A DNA stretch of 39,541 bases from a virus: the IMG/VR virus record IMGVR_UViG_3300025326_000108, positions 1-39,541 of that record; one strand, 5' to 3'. Positions 14,100-22,015 of this stretch are shown here, in pieces; the stretch's first letter is position 1; each line of letters begins with the position of its first letter. Made by a program: the position numbers and the translations under genes. The notes beneath the pieces are model-generated. The model ran no database searches and had not been told where the DNA came from. It saw only the letters and a program-made list of their open reading frames with translations.

Positions 14100-15899
14100 T
14101 CAGAACCTCCCGATAGTCGCGCGAGGCCTCGGCTGGCGCGTGATCGTCACGGGCTTGTGCCCCTCGGACAACAACACGACGAAGCTGCCGACGATTTGGA
14201 AGCTGCCGGGGTCGGCGGCCAGCAGGTAGCGCACGAGCCCGGCGTCCAGGCCCGTCACCACGAAGGCGCCGGGCCCGGCCAGGAGCAGGCGGCCCGCGAA
14301 GAGCCCGGCGGTCGCGCCCGTGAGGACAAGCGCGCCGGGCGCGGCCACCAGGAGCCGCGCGGCCATCAGGCTGGCGGGCGAGCCCACAAGGGCGAAGCTG
14401 CCTGGCAAGGCTCGTAGCAGCCTGCCGGCCAGCAGCGTAGCGGGAGCGCCCGTGAGGGCGAAGCTGCCCGGCTGGGCATCCAGGGGGTAGTTGTGGTTCA
14501 GAAGCGCGGCCAGGCCGGTGAAGCTAAAGGCTCCAGGAGCCGCAATCAGCCGCAGGGCCCGCAGGGCCACGAGAGGCGCGCCGGAGACCGCATAGGCCCC
14601 GGGGCTCGCCTGGAGCTGCCGCGCTGCCAGGAGCCCCGCGGGAGCTCCGGCCAGCGCGAAGCTCCCGGGATCTGCCACCAGGATGAAGGCCGCCGGGCCC
14701 CCTCCCGACACCAGGTTGGCCGCGAAGCCCAGGAAGTCGAACGCCCCGGGGCCGGCCACGATGAAGAGCCCGCGGGGCAGGTTGGCCGGAGCCCCGGTGA
14801 GCGCGTAGGAGCCGGGCGAAGCGATGAGCCCCAAGGCCCTTAGGAGGCTCGTGGGCGCGCCGGAGACCGCGTAGGCTCCGGGGCCCGCAAAGAGCACGAA
14901 CGCCCCGTGTAGGCCCGCGGGCTGCCCCACAAGGGCATAAGAGCCGGGGCTGGCGACGAGCACCAGGCCGCGGGCGAGGTTCGCGGCCAGGCCCGTGAAG
15001 GCGAAAGCCCCTGGGGCGGCGTTGAGCCGCAGGGCCCGCAGGGCCGTGAGGGGAGCGCCCACGAGAGCGAAGCTCCCCGGGCTGGCGACGAGCGTGCGTC
15101 CGAACCTCAGCGCGGCAGCCACGCCCGTGAAGGCGAAGCTCCCAGGGCTCGCCGCCATGATGCGCGCGCCGGCCAGCGTGGCCGGCGCTCCTGTGAGCGC
15201 GTAGGAGCCCGGCGCCGCATTGAGGAAGTAACCGCTGAAGGGGTGAATTGCGATGGTTGCCGCAGCGTAGGTGTGGGAGACATCGTTGCCGAAAGTCCCC
15301 GGGTCTTGAGAGGAGGCGGTGACCGCTCGCTCGGCGGTCTCCAGGGAGACGTTCGTCGTGGCCGCACCGCCCACCGCGCTGGTCTTCTGCCTGGGCGGGC
15401 TCGGCGTAAAACTCGCTGGCGACGAGTTCCCCCAGGTATCGTCGTCGGCCTCTTCACCGTCGTTGGCGACGGCCGCGATGAAGAGATAATCCTTCGAGCC
15501 CCCCGTCGGCGTGATGGAGGGTGGGTCGGGGCTCGCGGTAGCTGCGCTCCCATCGACCGTTGTGGCCTCGGGCGCTTGCGTGGCGGGGTTCTCCGCGCCA
15601 GAGAGCGAGTAGACGATGGCGGCCCACTTTTCCGACGCGGTCGAGCTGATGGCGAAGCTCGTGCCCTCCGTCCCGTCCTCCAGGTGGTAGGCTCCATAGA
15701 GGGTGAAGCCCCCTCCGCGAGTCTGGCTGAAGAATTGGGTGTAGCCCGTAGGCCAGGTGAGCGTGGGGTTCCCGTCCACCCCGAAGATGGCGATGGTCAG
15801 GCGCCCGCTTACGCCCGCGGGTCGGCTCACCGTGTAGGGGCTGGCGTCGTCGCTGGTGGCGCTCGACTCTGAAACTGCCGCGACCGTGGGAGAGGCCGT
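14100..15899 (-). CDS. Repeat-rich virion fibre protein, about 599 aa, apparent ACG start
   Basis: The N-terminal ~200 residues form a phage-typical beta domain (LTIAIFGVDGNPTLTWPTGY and AAIVYSLSGAENPATQAP). After it come 16 repeats of 22-23 residues with core PGSFALTGAPAxLLxxRxL. Homology-style reading extends the protein upstream of the first ordinary start (GTG 15830) to ACG 15899, giving the natural N-terminus ACG-Ala-Ser-Pro-Thr-Val, immediately after an in-frame TGA and behind GGGGGGAT. Probably a tail fibre or capsid fibre. No enzymatic motif. Confidence 0.75.
   Translation of the reverse strand, partial: TASPTVAAVSESSATSDDASPYTVSRPAGVSGRLTIAIFGVDGNPTLTWPTGYTQFFSQTRGGGFTLYGAYHLEDGTEGTSFAISSTASEKWAAIVYSLSGAENPATQAPEATTVDGSAATASPDPPSITPTGGSKDYLFIAAVANDGEEADDDTWGNSSPASFTPSPPRQKTSAVGGAATTNVSLETAERAVTASSQDPGTFGNDVSHTYAAATIAIHPFSGYFLNAAPGSYALTGAPATLAGARIMAASPGSFAFTGVAAALRFGRTLVASPGSFALVGAPLTALRALRLNAAPGAFAFTGLAANLARGLVLVASPGSYALVGQPAGLHGAFVLFAGPGAYAVSGAPTSLLRALGLIASPGSYALTGAPANLPRGLFIVAGPGAFDFLGFAANLVSGGGPAAFILVADPGSFALAGAPAGLLAARQLQASPGAYAVSGAPLVALRALRLIAAPGAFSFTGLAALLNHNYPLDAQPGSFALTGAPATLLAGRLLRALPGSFALVGSPASLMAARLLVAAPGALVLTGATAGLFAGRLLLAGPGAFVVTGLDAGLVRYLLAADPGSFQIVGSFVVLLSEGHKPVTITRQPRPRATIGRF
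14160..15225 (-). repeat. 16-copy coding repeat of about 66-69 bp
   Basis: Sixteen PG[SA][FYL]xxxG-centred units follow one another without interruption except one longer spacer after unit 8 (VSGGGPA). Units 3-4 and 10-11 are especially alike (both pass through ALRALRLxAAPGAF), pointing to duplication of a multi-unit block. Confidence 0.8.
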
Positions 15900-15915
15900 T
15901 CAATCCCCCCAAGGG

Positions 15916-16092
15916 TCATCGGAGGGGCGCGAACTCCAGAGCGAAGCTGCCGGCGTCCAGCACGGCCATGAAGTGCCTGGCTCCACAGACCGTGCAGCGC
16001 TGGAGCGTCCGCCCCTGCTCATCCTGCTCTACCGGCCCGAGGGCCTCTGGGCGCAGGCGGTTCTTCTGGAGATCCCAGCAGCAGGCGTGCAT
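15916..16092 (-). CDS. Small Cys-rich protein, 58 aa
   Basis: ATG 16092 follows a GAGGTG Shine-Dalgarno right after the stop of the 151-aa gene. The N-terminus MHACCWDLQKNR and the later RCTVCGARHF give four Cys and two His in a zinc-knuckle-like layout. It ends in a strand-rich LDAGSFALEFAPLR tail. It lies between two virion genes, so a small structural or assembly role is possible. Not recognised. Confidence 0.65.
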   Translation of the reverse strand: MHACCWDLQKNRLRPEALGPVEQDEQGRTLQRCTVCGARHFMAVLDAGSFALEFAPLR

Positions 16093-16100
16093 CTTGCACC

Positions 16101-16556
16101 TCAGGCCAGCGTCAGGACTGTGCCATCGGCGGCCAGGTTGTTGAACTTGACCGTGAGGCTCTCGCCGTCCGCGAGCGTGAGGCCCGAGCCGTAGTCCCAC
16201 CAGCCCATGAGCGGGTCAACGGGCGAGACCGGCGTGTCGTTGTAGAGCACGACATAGCGGAATTGCGCGATGGAGCCGCCCGAGGCCGTGATGACGATCT
16301 GGTCGGAGTCCATGGTGAAGGTGCCCGTGGCCTCAACTCCGCCGTAGTTCACGAGCGCGATGGGCCCGGCGTAGCCGTTGCCGGTGGCGATCTCCGCGAG
16401 ATCGGCCTTCACGGAGTCGAGCGCCGCGTCGGGCGCAACGTTCGAGAGGTAGATCCGCACGGTGTCGCAATCCGTGGCGGGAACGGTGCCCAGGAGGTCG
16501 TGCACCTTGTCCGCGAGGTGGCGCACGAAGTCCTGGAACTTGTTGAACGCGACCAA
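16101..16556 (-). CDS. Conserved phage structural protein, 151 aa
   Basis: TTG 16556 is the first start after a promoter. The N-terminus FNKFQDFVRHLADKVHDL, the phrase IYLSNVAPD, the block VKADLAEIATGNGY and the ending GWWDYGSGLTLADGESLTV are a pattern seen in many siphovirus genomes next to fibre genes. Function is not assigned in those phages. Mostly beta after the first helix. Probably a small tail or fibre-associated virion protein. Confidence 0.8.
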   Translation of the reverse strand: MVAFNKFQDFVRHLADKVHDLLGTVPATDCDTVRIYLSNVAPDAALDSVKADLAEIATGNGYAGPIALVNYGGVEATGTFTMDSDQIVITASGGSIAQFRYVVLYNDTPVSPVDPLMGWWDYGSGLTLADGESLTVKFNNLAADGTVLTLA

Positions 16557-16573
16557 GCCCGCCCCTGCCCGGC

Positions 16574-16593
16574 GGCCCCCATTGCCGGGGGCC
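16574..16593. repeat. Inverted repeat next to a promoter
   Basis: GGCCCCC-ATTGCC-GGGGGCC (7-bp arms) lies between the stop of the 121-aa gene and the next start. It directly abuts the TATA-like box at 16595-16601 and could be a terminator stem or an operator. Confidence 0.45.
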
Positions 16594-16594
16594 C

Positions 16595-16601
16595 CTAATA
16601 G
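16595..16601 (-). promoter_or_regulatory. TATA-like box for the distal fibre operon
   Basis: On the coding strand it reads CTATTAG followed by GGGCCCC, centred about 42 nt before the TTG at 16556. It would separate fibre-gene expression from the terminase/tail transcript. Confidence 0.55.
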
Positions 16602-16612
16602 ACTTTACGCCC

Positions 16613-16978
16613 TCAGACCACCGCGGCCTGGTCGAGCACGAGGAATTTCCCCCGGGCCACCGTGGTGTCGCTGCCTCCGCCCGAGACCGAGTAGAAGAGC
16701 GCGTAGAAATACTGGCCTGGCGGCAGCGTGCTCTTGTCCGAGGCCGAGATCCGCACCGTGTAGGTGCCATCGGCCCCGACGGTTATTCCCCCGGCGGCCT
16801 TGGTCTTGACGAGCAGGATGGCCGCGTCCGTGAGCGAGCGCATGATGGCGAAGCTGAGCGAGACCGCCGCTGCCGTGAGGTCGATGGGCACGCCCGCGGC
16901 GTCCGACACGACCCCGCCCAGGTACTCGTCGTTCGCGTAAACGATCCGCAAATCTACTTCCTCGACTGGCTCGACCAT
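16613..16978 (-). CDS. Beta-rich phage structural protein, 121 aa
   Basis: ATG 16978 has the strong GAGGAGG site about 8 nt upstream. The protein is predicted all-beta: IVYANDEYLGGVV, then IDLTAAAVSLSFAIMR, and DGTYTVRISASDKSTLPPGQ. This is the pattern of Ig-like or baseplate/fibre N-terminal domains (BppU-like) that read 'polynomial' property tables in siphophages. No specific family asserted. It sits between the terminase block and the fibre genes. Confidence 0.65.
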   Translation of the reverse strand: MVEPVEEVDLRIVYANDEYLGGVVSDAAGVPIDLTAAAVSLSFAIMRSLTDAAILLVKTKAAGGITVGADGTYTVRISASDKSTLPPGQYFYALFYSVSGGGSDTTVARGKFLVLDQAAVV

Positions 16979-16982
16979 CCTT

Positions 16983-17471
16983 CTACCTCCTCAGGAACTG
17001 CCGCTCGCCCTTCCGCTCGTTGTCGTCGATGAAATCCCAGAACGCGGGCTTGCCCCGCGCCCAGGTGCGCACGGCGCTGGCCTCCTTGCGGCCCTCGCGG
17101 CCGTGCGCGCTCTTCCCGGGCGAGTAGTAGGTGGGCTTGCCGTTGGCCAGCCAGAGCTCGTAGTCCCGCAGGAGGAAGGCGCGCCTCGGGCCCGGCGGCT
17201 CGTGCGCGATCTGGCGCCGCATGGACTCGTCGATCTGGTCTTGGAGCAGCCGGCTCGTCCAGTCCGTCTTGGGGATGCGCGCCAGGCTGGTGTGGCGGAA
17301 GCCGGGCGGGATGAGCTTGTCCCCGAGCCACCGGGCCTTGCCCTGCTGGTGCGGCCCCCGGTAGGAGCGGAAGGAGGGCCACGATGGGCCTGTGGGGGCC
17401 ACACGCCGGCCTACGATGCGTGAGCGGTAGGCGGGCTGGGGCAACATCCCCGGCAGAAGATCGCGCACCAC
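16983..17471 (-). CDS. Hypothetical protein downstream of TerL, 162 aa
   Basis: GTG 17471 (two GTG codons in a row) is the closest start after the TerL stop at 17510; ATG 17447 is the alternative. The protein is basic, with GKARWLGDKLIPPGF, a helical DWTSRLLQDQIDESMRRQI and a C-terminal WARGKPAFWDFIDDNERK. No recognised domain. Its position after TerL and before small structural genes suggests a packaging- or virion-associated role, by context only. Confidence 0.6.
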   Translation of the reverse strand: MVRDLLPGMLPQPAYRSRIVGRRVAPTGPSWPSFRSYRGPHQQGKARWLGDKLIPPGFRHTSLARIPKTDWTSRLLQDQIDESMRRQIAHEPPGPRRAFLLRDYELWLANGKPTYYSPGKSAHGREGRKEASAVRTWARGKPAFWDFIDDNERKGERQFLRR

Positions 17472-17509
17472 AGGCCTCGAAACGCGCTGTGGCGCGATCC
17501 GCGCGGTCT

Positions 17510-18892
17510 TCAGAGCCAGCCCATCACCTCCCCCATGTGGTGGCTCGCGCCCTGGCGATCTGAGCGCCACGCGATCTCGAAGCTGTCGGCCCGGTCGTCG
17601 TGGGCCGCCTTCGGGAGCTGGAGGAGCTCGTAGATCAGGTCTCCTGAGTGCACGGGGTGCCATTTAACCGTTCCGTTCTCGACCCAGGGCGCCACCGAGC
17701 CGATCCGCTGGTACTTGTCCCGCCCGGGCGTGGGCCTCAGGGGCACGATGGGCAGCTCGGCAGCCAGCGGCCTGTAGGCCTGCCATTGAAACTGCACGTC
17801 CTCGATGGCGATGTGCCTTGGGCGCCACTTGGCGTTGAGGAGCCGCAGCTCCTCGAATTGGCGCGGCAGATCCCAGATGTCCGCCCGGGTCTCCAGGTGG
17901 TAGCAGAACTGGCGCGGCTTGTCGAACCCCAGCACGGTGGCAGCGAAGTAGTCCGAGCCCACGCCCTCCCCGATGGCGGGGTCGACGCCGGCCACGATGT
18001 CCAGCTCCTCCAGCTTGAGCTGCGCCGGGTCGTAGTAGTTGCGCTCAAACCACTTGCGCCGGAACATCTCGCCCTCGATGGCCGCGGGGTCGTTGAGGAA
18101 CTTCTGCGCGAACGCGCGCTCCCCCATGGAGGTGCGGCGCGCCGCGAGCACCGTAGGCGTGTAGACCTCGGGCCAGAGCGGGCTGCCGTCCTCAAGGTAG
18201 GCCTTGAAGACCACGCTCCGGTGGCCCGCGCGCTGCATGAGCTTCCCGTAGGTGTCCTCCATGTGCCAGCGCGTCCCGATGTAGTAGGCCCGGGCGCCTG
18301 GTTCAAGCCGCCCGTAGGCCGTCTCCAGGAGCCAGTCCCAGGTGCGCGTGCGCTCGACCTCGCTTAGCTCCGAGTCCTGGTCGCCAATGTCGTCGAAGAC
18401 CTCCCGGGTGAAGCGCTCGCCCTCGATGTTGGAGGCTCGCCCCGCCGCGAGCACGCTGGGCGTGCGCAGCGTGGAGTCGCGGCCCAGCACCTCGAATTGA
18501 GCGTCCGTCCACTTGAGCTCGGGCGAGTAGAAGGCGCCGAAGTCGGCCACCAGCCTGGGGTCTTCGAGCGCGCGCCGCACCGCGCGCACCTCGCCCTGCG
18601 CGCGGTCGGAGCTGCGCGACCCAATGAGGATGCGCTCGCGTCGGTCGCGCGTGAGCCACCAGCAGGGCAGGAGCAGCGCCAGCGTGCTCGTCTTGGTGTG
18701 GCCCACGGGCGCCATGAGCACGAGGTGATCCAACCCGGGCTGGAGGAAGAAGTCGAGCCAGGCCCGCGCGAACTGCGGGATCTTCGGCTTGTCGGGCGTG
18801 CTGAGGTAGAACTCGTAGAAGCGCTCGGGATCTTGGAGCGCGAGATGCCGCCTTGAAGCCCGCTGGAGGAGGTGCTGCGTGCGCTGCGTCAC
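17510..18892 (-). CDS. terL: Terminase large subunit, 460 aa
   Basis: GTG 18892 overlaps the upstream stop as GTGA. The ATPase half has a Walker A-like APVGHTKTST (about residue 60) and Walker B REVFDDIGDQD (about 165). The nuclease half has the RNase H-type acidic residues: VAGVDPAIGEG (about 302), IAIEDVQ (about 362) and HDDRADSFEIAW (about 434). It translocates DNA into the prohead and cuts it. The Walker A lacks the usual GK order (HTKTS), as in several phage terminases. It lies behind the tail genes instead of before portal. Confidence 0.95.
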   Translation of the reverse strand: MTQRTQHLLQRASRRHLALQDPERFYEFYLSTPDKPKIPQFARAWLDFFLQPGLDHLVLMAPVGHTKTSTLALLLPCWWLTRDRRERILIGSRSSDRAQGEVRAVRRALEDPRLVADFGAFYSPELKWTDAQFEVLGRDSTLRTPSVLAAGRASNIEGERFTREVFDDIGDQDSELSEVERTRTWDWLLETAYGRLEPGARAYYIGTRWHMEDTYGKLMQRAGHRSVVFKAYLEDGSPLWPEVYTPTVLAARRTSMGERAFAQKFLNDPAAIEGEMFRRKWFERNYYDPAQLKLEELDIVAGVDPAIGEGVGSDYFAATVLGFDKPRQFCYHLETRADIWDLPRQFEELRLLNAKWRPRHIAIEDVQFQWQAYRPLAAELPIVPLRPTPGRDKYQRIGSVAPWVENGTVKWHPVHSGDLIYELLQLPKAAHDDRADSFEIAWRSDRQGASHHMGEVMGWL

Positions 18893-19155
18893 CCGTAGAC
18901 CTCCTGGGCCTTCTGGATCACGACCCGGATGGTCGAGCGGTCGAGCTGGCACCCTGGGCACTCTCCCTGGTAGAGCCGGTGCCCGAGCTTCCTGGTCGCC
19001 AGCGCGACCAGCACCCGCACGGCGTGCGGGCGCAGGCTGTCGGGGATCTCGGCCCTCAACTGCTGGGAGTGGAAGGGACAGAAGCGTCCGGCGGGCTGGG
19101 CGATGCGCTCACCTCCTCCTGGTGCTCCAGGATGCGCTCGCGGCAGGGATCGCAC
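18889..19155 (-). CDS. Small Cys protein between TerS and TerL, 88 aa
   Basis: GTG 19155 overlaps the TerS 3' end by about 100 bp. The TerL start overlaps this stop as GTGA, which argues that it is translated. FCPFH and GECPGC provide three Cys/His pairs for a zinc site. A helical segment (SLRPHAVRVLVALATRK) lies between them. It may link TerS and TerL or bind DNA during packaging; this is inference from position. Confidence 0.55.
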   Translation of the reverse strand: MRSLPRAHPGAPGGGERIAQPAGRFCPFHSQQLRAEIPDSLRPHAVRVLVALATRKLGHRLYQGECPGCQLDRSTIRVVIQKAQEVYG

Positions 19156-19682
19156 ACCAGCTTGACCAGTTCGTCGGCCAGGGCCTCGGCGTCCGGCGCC
19201 GGCCCCTCGGGCGAGCTCGCGCTCACCACGGTGAACTCCGCCAGTTTGGGCTCGTGGAGCTCGTCCCGCCGGATCGCCTCGTAGATCTCGTTGCCCGAGC
19301 GGATCATTTGGGCCGCGATGTAGGCCGCGCCCCTGTGGTCGCCTCCGCTGCGGAGCTTTTCCGCCTGCTCGCTCAAGAGCCCGATACCGGCGAGCCGCAG
19401 CCTCCAGGCGCGGTCTTCGAGGTGCAGGCGGCTCTTCGCGTCCGCGGCCTGCCTGAGGCCCACACTTGCGTCACGAGCCGCGACCAGCCCCCGGCCCGGG
19501 CTCAGGGCCGTAGAGCCCTTAGGCTCGCCTTGGGGCCCGCGCAAGCGCTTGACGATCTTCTTGGCGTTGTCCGCGCTCTTCAGGCCGAACTTGCGCGCGA
19601 GCCGCCGGTAGGAGGCGCCCGCGAGGTGCTCCAGGTAGAGCTGGCGCTCCTGCTCGTCCCCCAGGAGCTTGGGTCGCGCCAT
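19056..19682 (-). CDS. terS: Terminase small subunit, 208 aa
   Basis: ATG 19682 overlaps the hub-gene stop as TAATG. The N-terminus LGDEQERQLYLEHLAGASYR followed by RLARKFGL is a helix-turn-helix of the TerS type. KIVKRLRGPQGEP follows, then long helices (WRLRLAGIGLLSEQAEKL, AAYIAAQMIRSGNEIYEAI) suited to oligomerisation. The C-terminus has an acidic tail. It recognises packaging sites and regulates TerL. Confidence 0.8.
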   Translation of the reverse strand: MARPKLLGDEQERQLYLEHLAGASYRRLARKFGLKSADNAKKIVKRLRGPQGEPKGSTALSPGRGLVAARDASVGLRQAADAKSRLHLEDRAWRLRLAGIGLLSEQAEKLRSGGDHRGAAYIAAQMIRSGNEIYEAIRRDELHEPKLAEFTVVSASSPEGPAPDAEALADELVKLVCDPCRERILEHQEEVSASPSPPDASVPSTPSS

Positions 19683-22015
19683 TAGCCCATCACCCGCCAG
19701 CGCTTCTTGTCGGCCTGCTTCAGGCCACGCAAGAGCAACTTGGGGCTCTCGGCTGGTGGGCGGAACTTGGTCGTGGCTGGGATGCCGCGGAAGAAGAACC
19801 CTGGGGGCTGGCCCTTGGGCGGAGGCCACTCTAGGCTCTTTTCCGTGCAGACCAGCTCATCGTCCAGCCCCCCCGTCGAGGCCTTGAGGTGGAAGAGCTC
19901 GCCCGGGTAGAGCTCGTGGAAGTCGGCAGCGTAGAAGAGCGCCTCCTTGACCACGCCCAGCATGATGGCTTTCAGGCCGTCCGCAACCCGCGTGGCGTCG
20001 GCGTTGACGCCCAGCCGCTCATCGACTTGCACGAACTCGCGCGTCCCGTAGGTGGCGATGCTCCCCGCATCGCTGCTGGAGCCCGAGACCCCCGCAGCTC
20101 CATAGACCGTGACCTTGTTGAACATCGCACTCAAGTCGCGCTGCGCTCGGGCCCCGTAGAGCTTGCCGCCCGCTTGGTCAGCCATGATGCCGTAGCGCCA
20201 GGTCTCGTAGAACGAGAGCATTTGGGGCCCGCTGAGCGCGGTGCCCGTGAGGATCGCCAGGTTGTTCATTGGCCCCGCAAAGGCGTAGCCGCCCCCCACG
20301 AGGTCGCCCACGCGCGCAATCCGCGAGCCCGAGGTAATGGTCACGGTTCCGGTGAAGCCCACGGAGGCTTTCTCGCTCCCATCCACATAGAGCTTGGCCG
20401 TGCTGCCATCCCAGGTTAGGCCGAGCAGATGGTCGACCCCGTCGTCAATGGTGAAGCCAGAATTGAACGGGATCACCGTAGAGGTCGCGCCCACATTGCG
20501 CAAGTAGGCCACGAGCTGGTGAGCGTTACCCCCGGTGGTCGTCGCGCCGACCTCCAGGTAGATCAGCGGGTCGCCGCTCGTGCCTGGGTCTTGCAGCTGG
20601 AGGATGCCGCGCCCGTCCGTGGTGGTTTTCATCGCCACCAGAATGGAGCAGCTCGTGAAGCTCTGGCTGAACGCCAAATTCAGGTAGTCATTCGAGCCGT
20701 CGAAGTTGAGCGCGCGCCGGTACTGGCCGCTGGCGTAGGTCGAGGGCTCGCCCGCGCCCTTCAATGTCCCGTGGTTGCCCAGCCCGCTGAAATCGACCGC
20801 CCGCAGGCCGCCGATGTCATCCAAGGGCCAGTAGCCCTTGAGGTTCGAGAGCGCGAGCGCTGCCTGGCGCAGCGGCAAGCACTCGCCCGCGACCTGGAAC
20901 CAGTCGTCGATCATCCACTCGCGCCTGCGGTTCACCCTGGAGTAGATCAGGCTCTCAAGGGCCAGGCCCTCGACGGCGTCCAGGGTGGGCCGGCCCTTGA
21001 ACGTGCGCGTGATCGCCGTGCCCACGGTCTTGACGCTGTATTTGGCCAACTGGGTGTAGCCAGAGCCAATGAGGTTCTCAATCACGGTCGAGAGTCCCAC
21101 GCCCGTGTAAGAGTCGGGCACGCTGGTGCGCAGGCCCTCGGAAAGGAAGTCGCGCGCCCACACATGCACGCTCTCGCCCTCCTGGGAGCGGTCTTCGACT
21201 TTCTCCACGATGCCCTGGAACTCGACGAAGCTCACGCCATCCTCGCGCTCCACCAGGAGCTCCAGCTCGTCGTTCTCAGCCCAGCGGTTGAACACCGCCG
21301 ACGCATCGTTGGCCGTGACAAACTCAAGCTCGCCCGAGCCATCGTGCATGGGCAGCCGGTACTTGACCGCTGAAAAGTAGTTGTCCGAGGGCCCGAGCAC
21401 GCGGAAATCGTCGACGCCGAACTTGTGCACGACGGCGTCCCGGTCGGCCATCAGGCCGATCTGCGTGCCCGAGGCCAAGGGCGAGCCGTCCGTCCCGCTC
21501 CAGGTGTTCTCGTACTTGCCCGCCCAGACGGAGCCGCGCTTCAGCTTGAAGAGCCCGCCCGAGGGGTTGAAGTAGACCTCGTAGTAGAGCTCCTGGCCAT
21601 GCGCTGCGCTCCAGCCCTGGTTGGTGATCAGGGTCGGCGTGCCAGCGTTGTAGCGCTTGAGCTGGAGGCTGCCCATATCCTGCTCCAGCACATAGCCCGT
21701 GAAGGCTCCAGCCCTCGGGTCGACGCCATTGGCGAAGAAGAAGAAGCGGAAGAGGCCGTAGGTCTGGAGCGCATCTCCCGTGAGCTCGCGCATCCTGAAG
21801 AGGAAGGTGCGGATCGCGTCCTGGGCGGGCGGGGTCGTGATGGTCATGCGGCCGTCCGTGCTGGCATCGACATTCTGCACCTTGCCGTAGCGCTCGACAA
21901 CGGGCGAGCCCGGCGCCTCGATCACGGTAATGCCCTGGGCGTTCGTCCACTTGGCTGGCGTGCCCCCCGAGGCCTCCTGAAAATTGTCCTTGAAGAGCAG
22001 CTTGCGCACCTTCAT
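19682..22015 (-). CDS. Tail hub/baseplate protein with inserted LamG domain, 777 aa
   Basis: ATG 22015 overlaps the previous stop as ATGA. The N-terminal ~200 residues are a LamG/DUF1080-like beta sandwich (LLFKDNFQEASGG, GLMADRDAVVHKFGVDDFRV). Residues ~225-385 resemble siphovirus tail-hub domains (FVTANDASAVFNRWAENDELELL, STVIENLIGSGYTQ). Residues ~400-620 are a full LamG jelly roll (LKGYWPLDDIGG, LNFDGSNDYLNL, KLYVDGSEKASVGF). The hub fold resumes to the C-terminus (NKVTVYGAAG, LYPGELFHLK). So the tail tip itself appears to carry ligand-binding domains. Likely receptor-binding. Confidence 0.75.
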   Translation of the reverse strand: MKVRKLLFKDNFQEASGGTPAKWTNAQGITVIEAPGSPVVERYGKVQNVDASTDGRMTITTPPAQDAIRTFLFRMRELTGDALQTYGLFRFFFFANGVDPRAGAFTGYVLEQDMGSLQLKRYNAGTPTLITNQGWSAAHGQELYYEVYFNPSGGLFKLKRGSVWAGKYENTWSGTDGSPLASGTQIGLMADRDAVVHKFGVDDFRVLGPSDNYFSAVKYRLPMHDGSGELEFVTANDASAVFNRWAENDELELLVEREDGVSFVEFQGIVEKVEDRSQEGESVHVWARDFLSEGLRTSVPDSYTGVGLSTVIENLIGSGYTQLAKYSVKTVGTAITRTFKGRPTLDAVEGLALESLIYSRVNRRREWMIDDWFQVAGECLPLRQAALALSNLKGYWPLDDIGGLRAVDFSGLGNHGTLKGAGEPSTYASGQYRRALNFDGSNDYLNLAFSQSFTSCSILVAMKTTTDGRGILQLQDPGTSGDPLIYLEVGATTTGGNAHQLVAYLRNVGATSTVIPFNSGFTIDDGVDHLLGLTWDGSTAKLYVDGSEKASVGFTGTVTITSGSRIARVGDLVGGGYAFAGPMNNLAILTGTALSGPQMLSFYETWRYGIMADQAGGKLYGARAQRDLSAMFNKVTVYGAAGVSGSSSDAGSIATYGTREFVQVDERLGVNADATRVADGLKAIMLGVVKEALFYAADFHELYPGELFHLKASTGGLDDELVCTEKSLEWPPPKGQPPGFFFRGIPATTKFRPPAESPKLLLRGLKQADKKRWRVMG

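Noticed and set aside
14100-15230. CRISPR-like array
   Set aside because: The regular spacing comes from protein-coding repeats of 66-69 bp in one frame, with no conserved short repeat and unique spacer structure.
15454-15912. 152-codon frame that could supply a TTG start upstream of the fibre repeat protein
   Set aside because: It is in another frame and yields a His/Arg-rich product. A frameshift to join it was considered, but the ACG reading gives a natural N-terminus without one.
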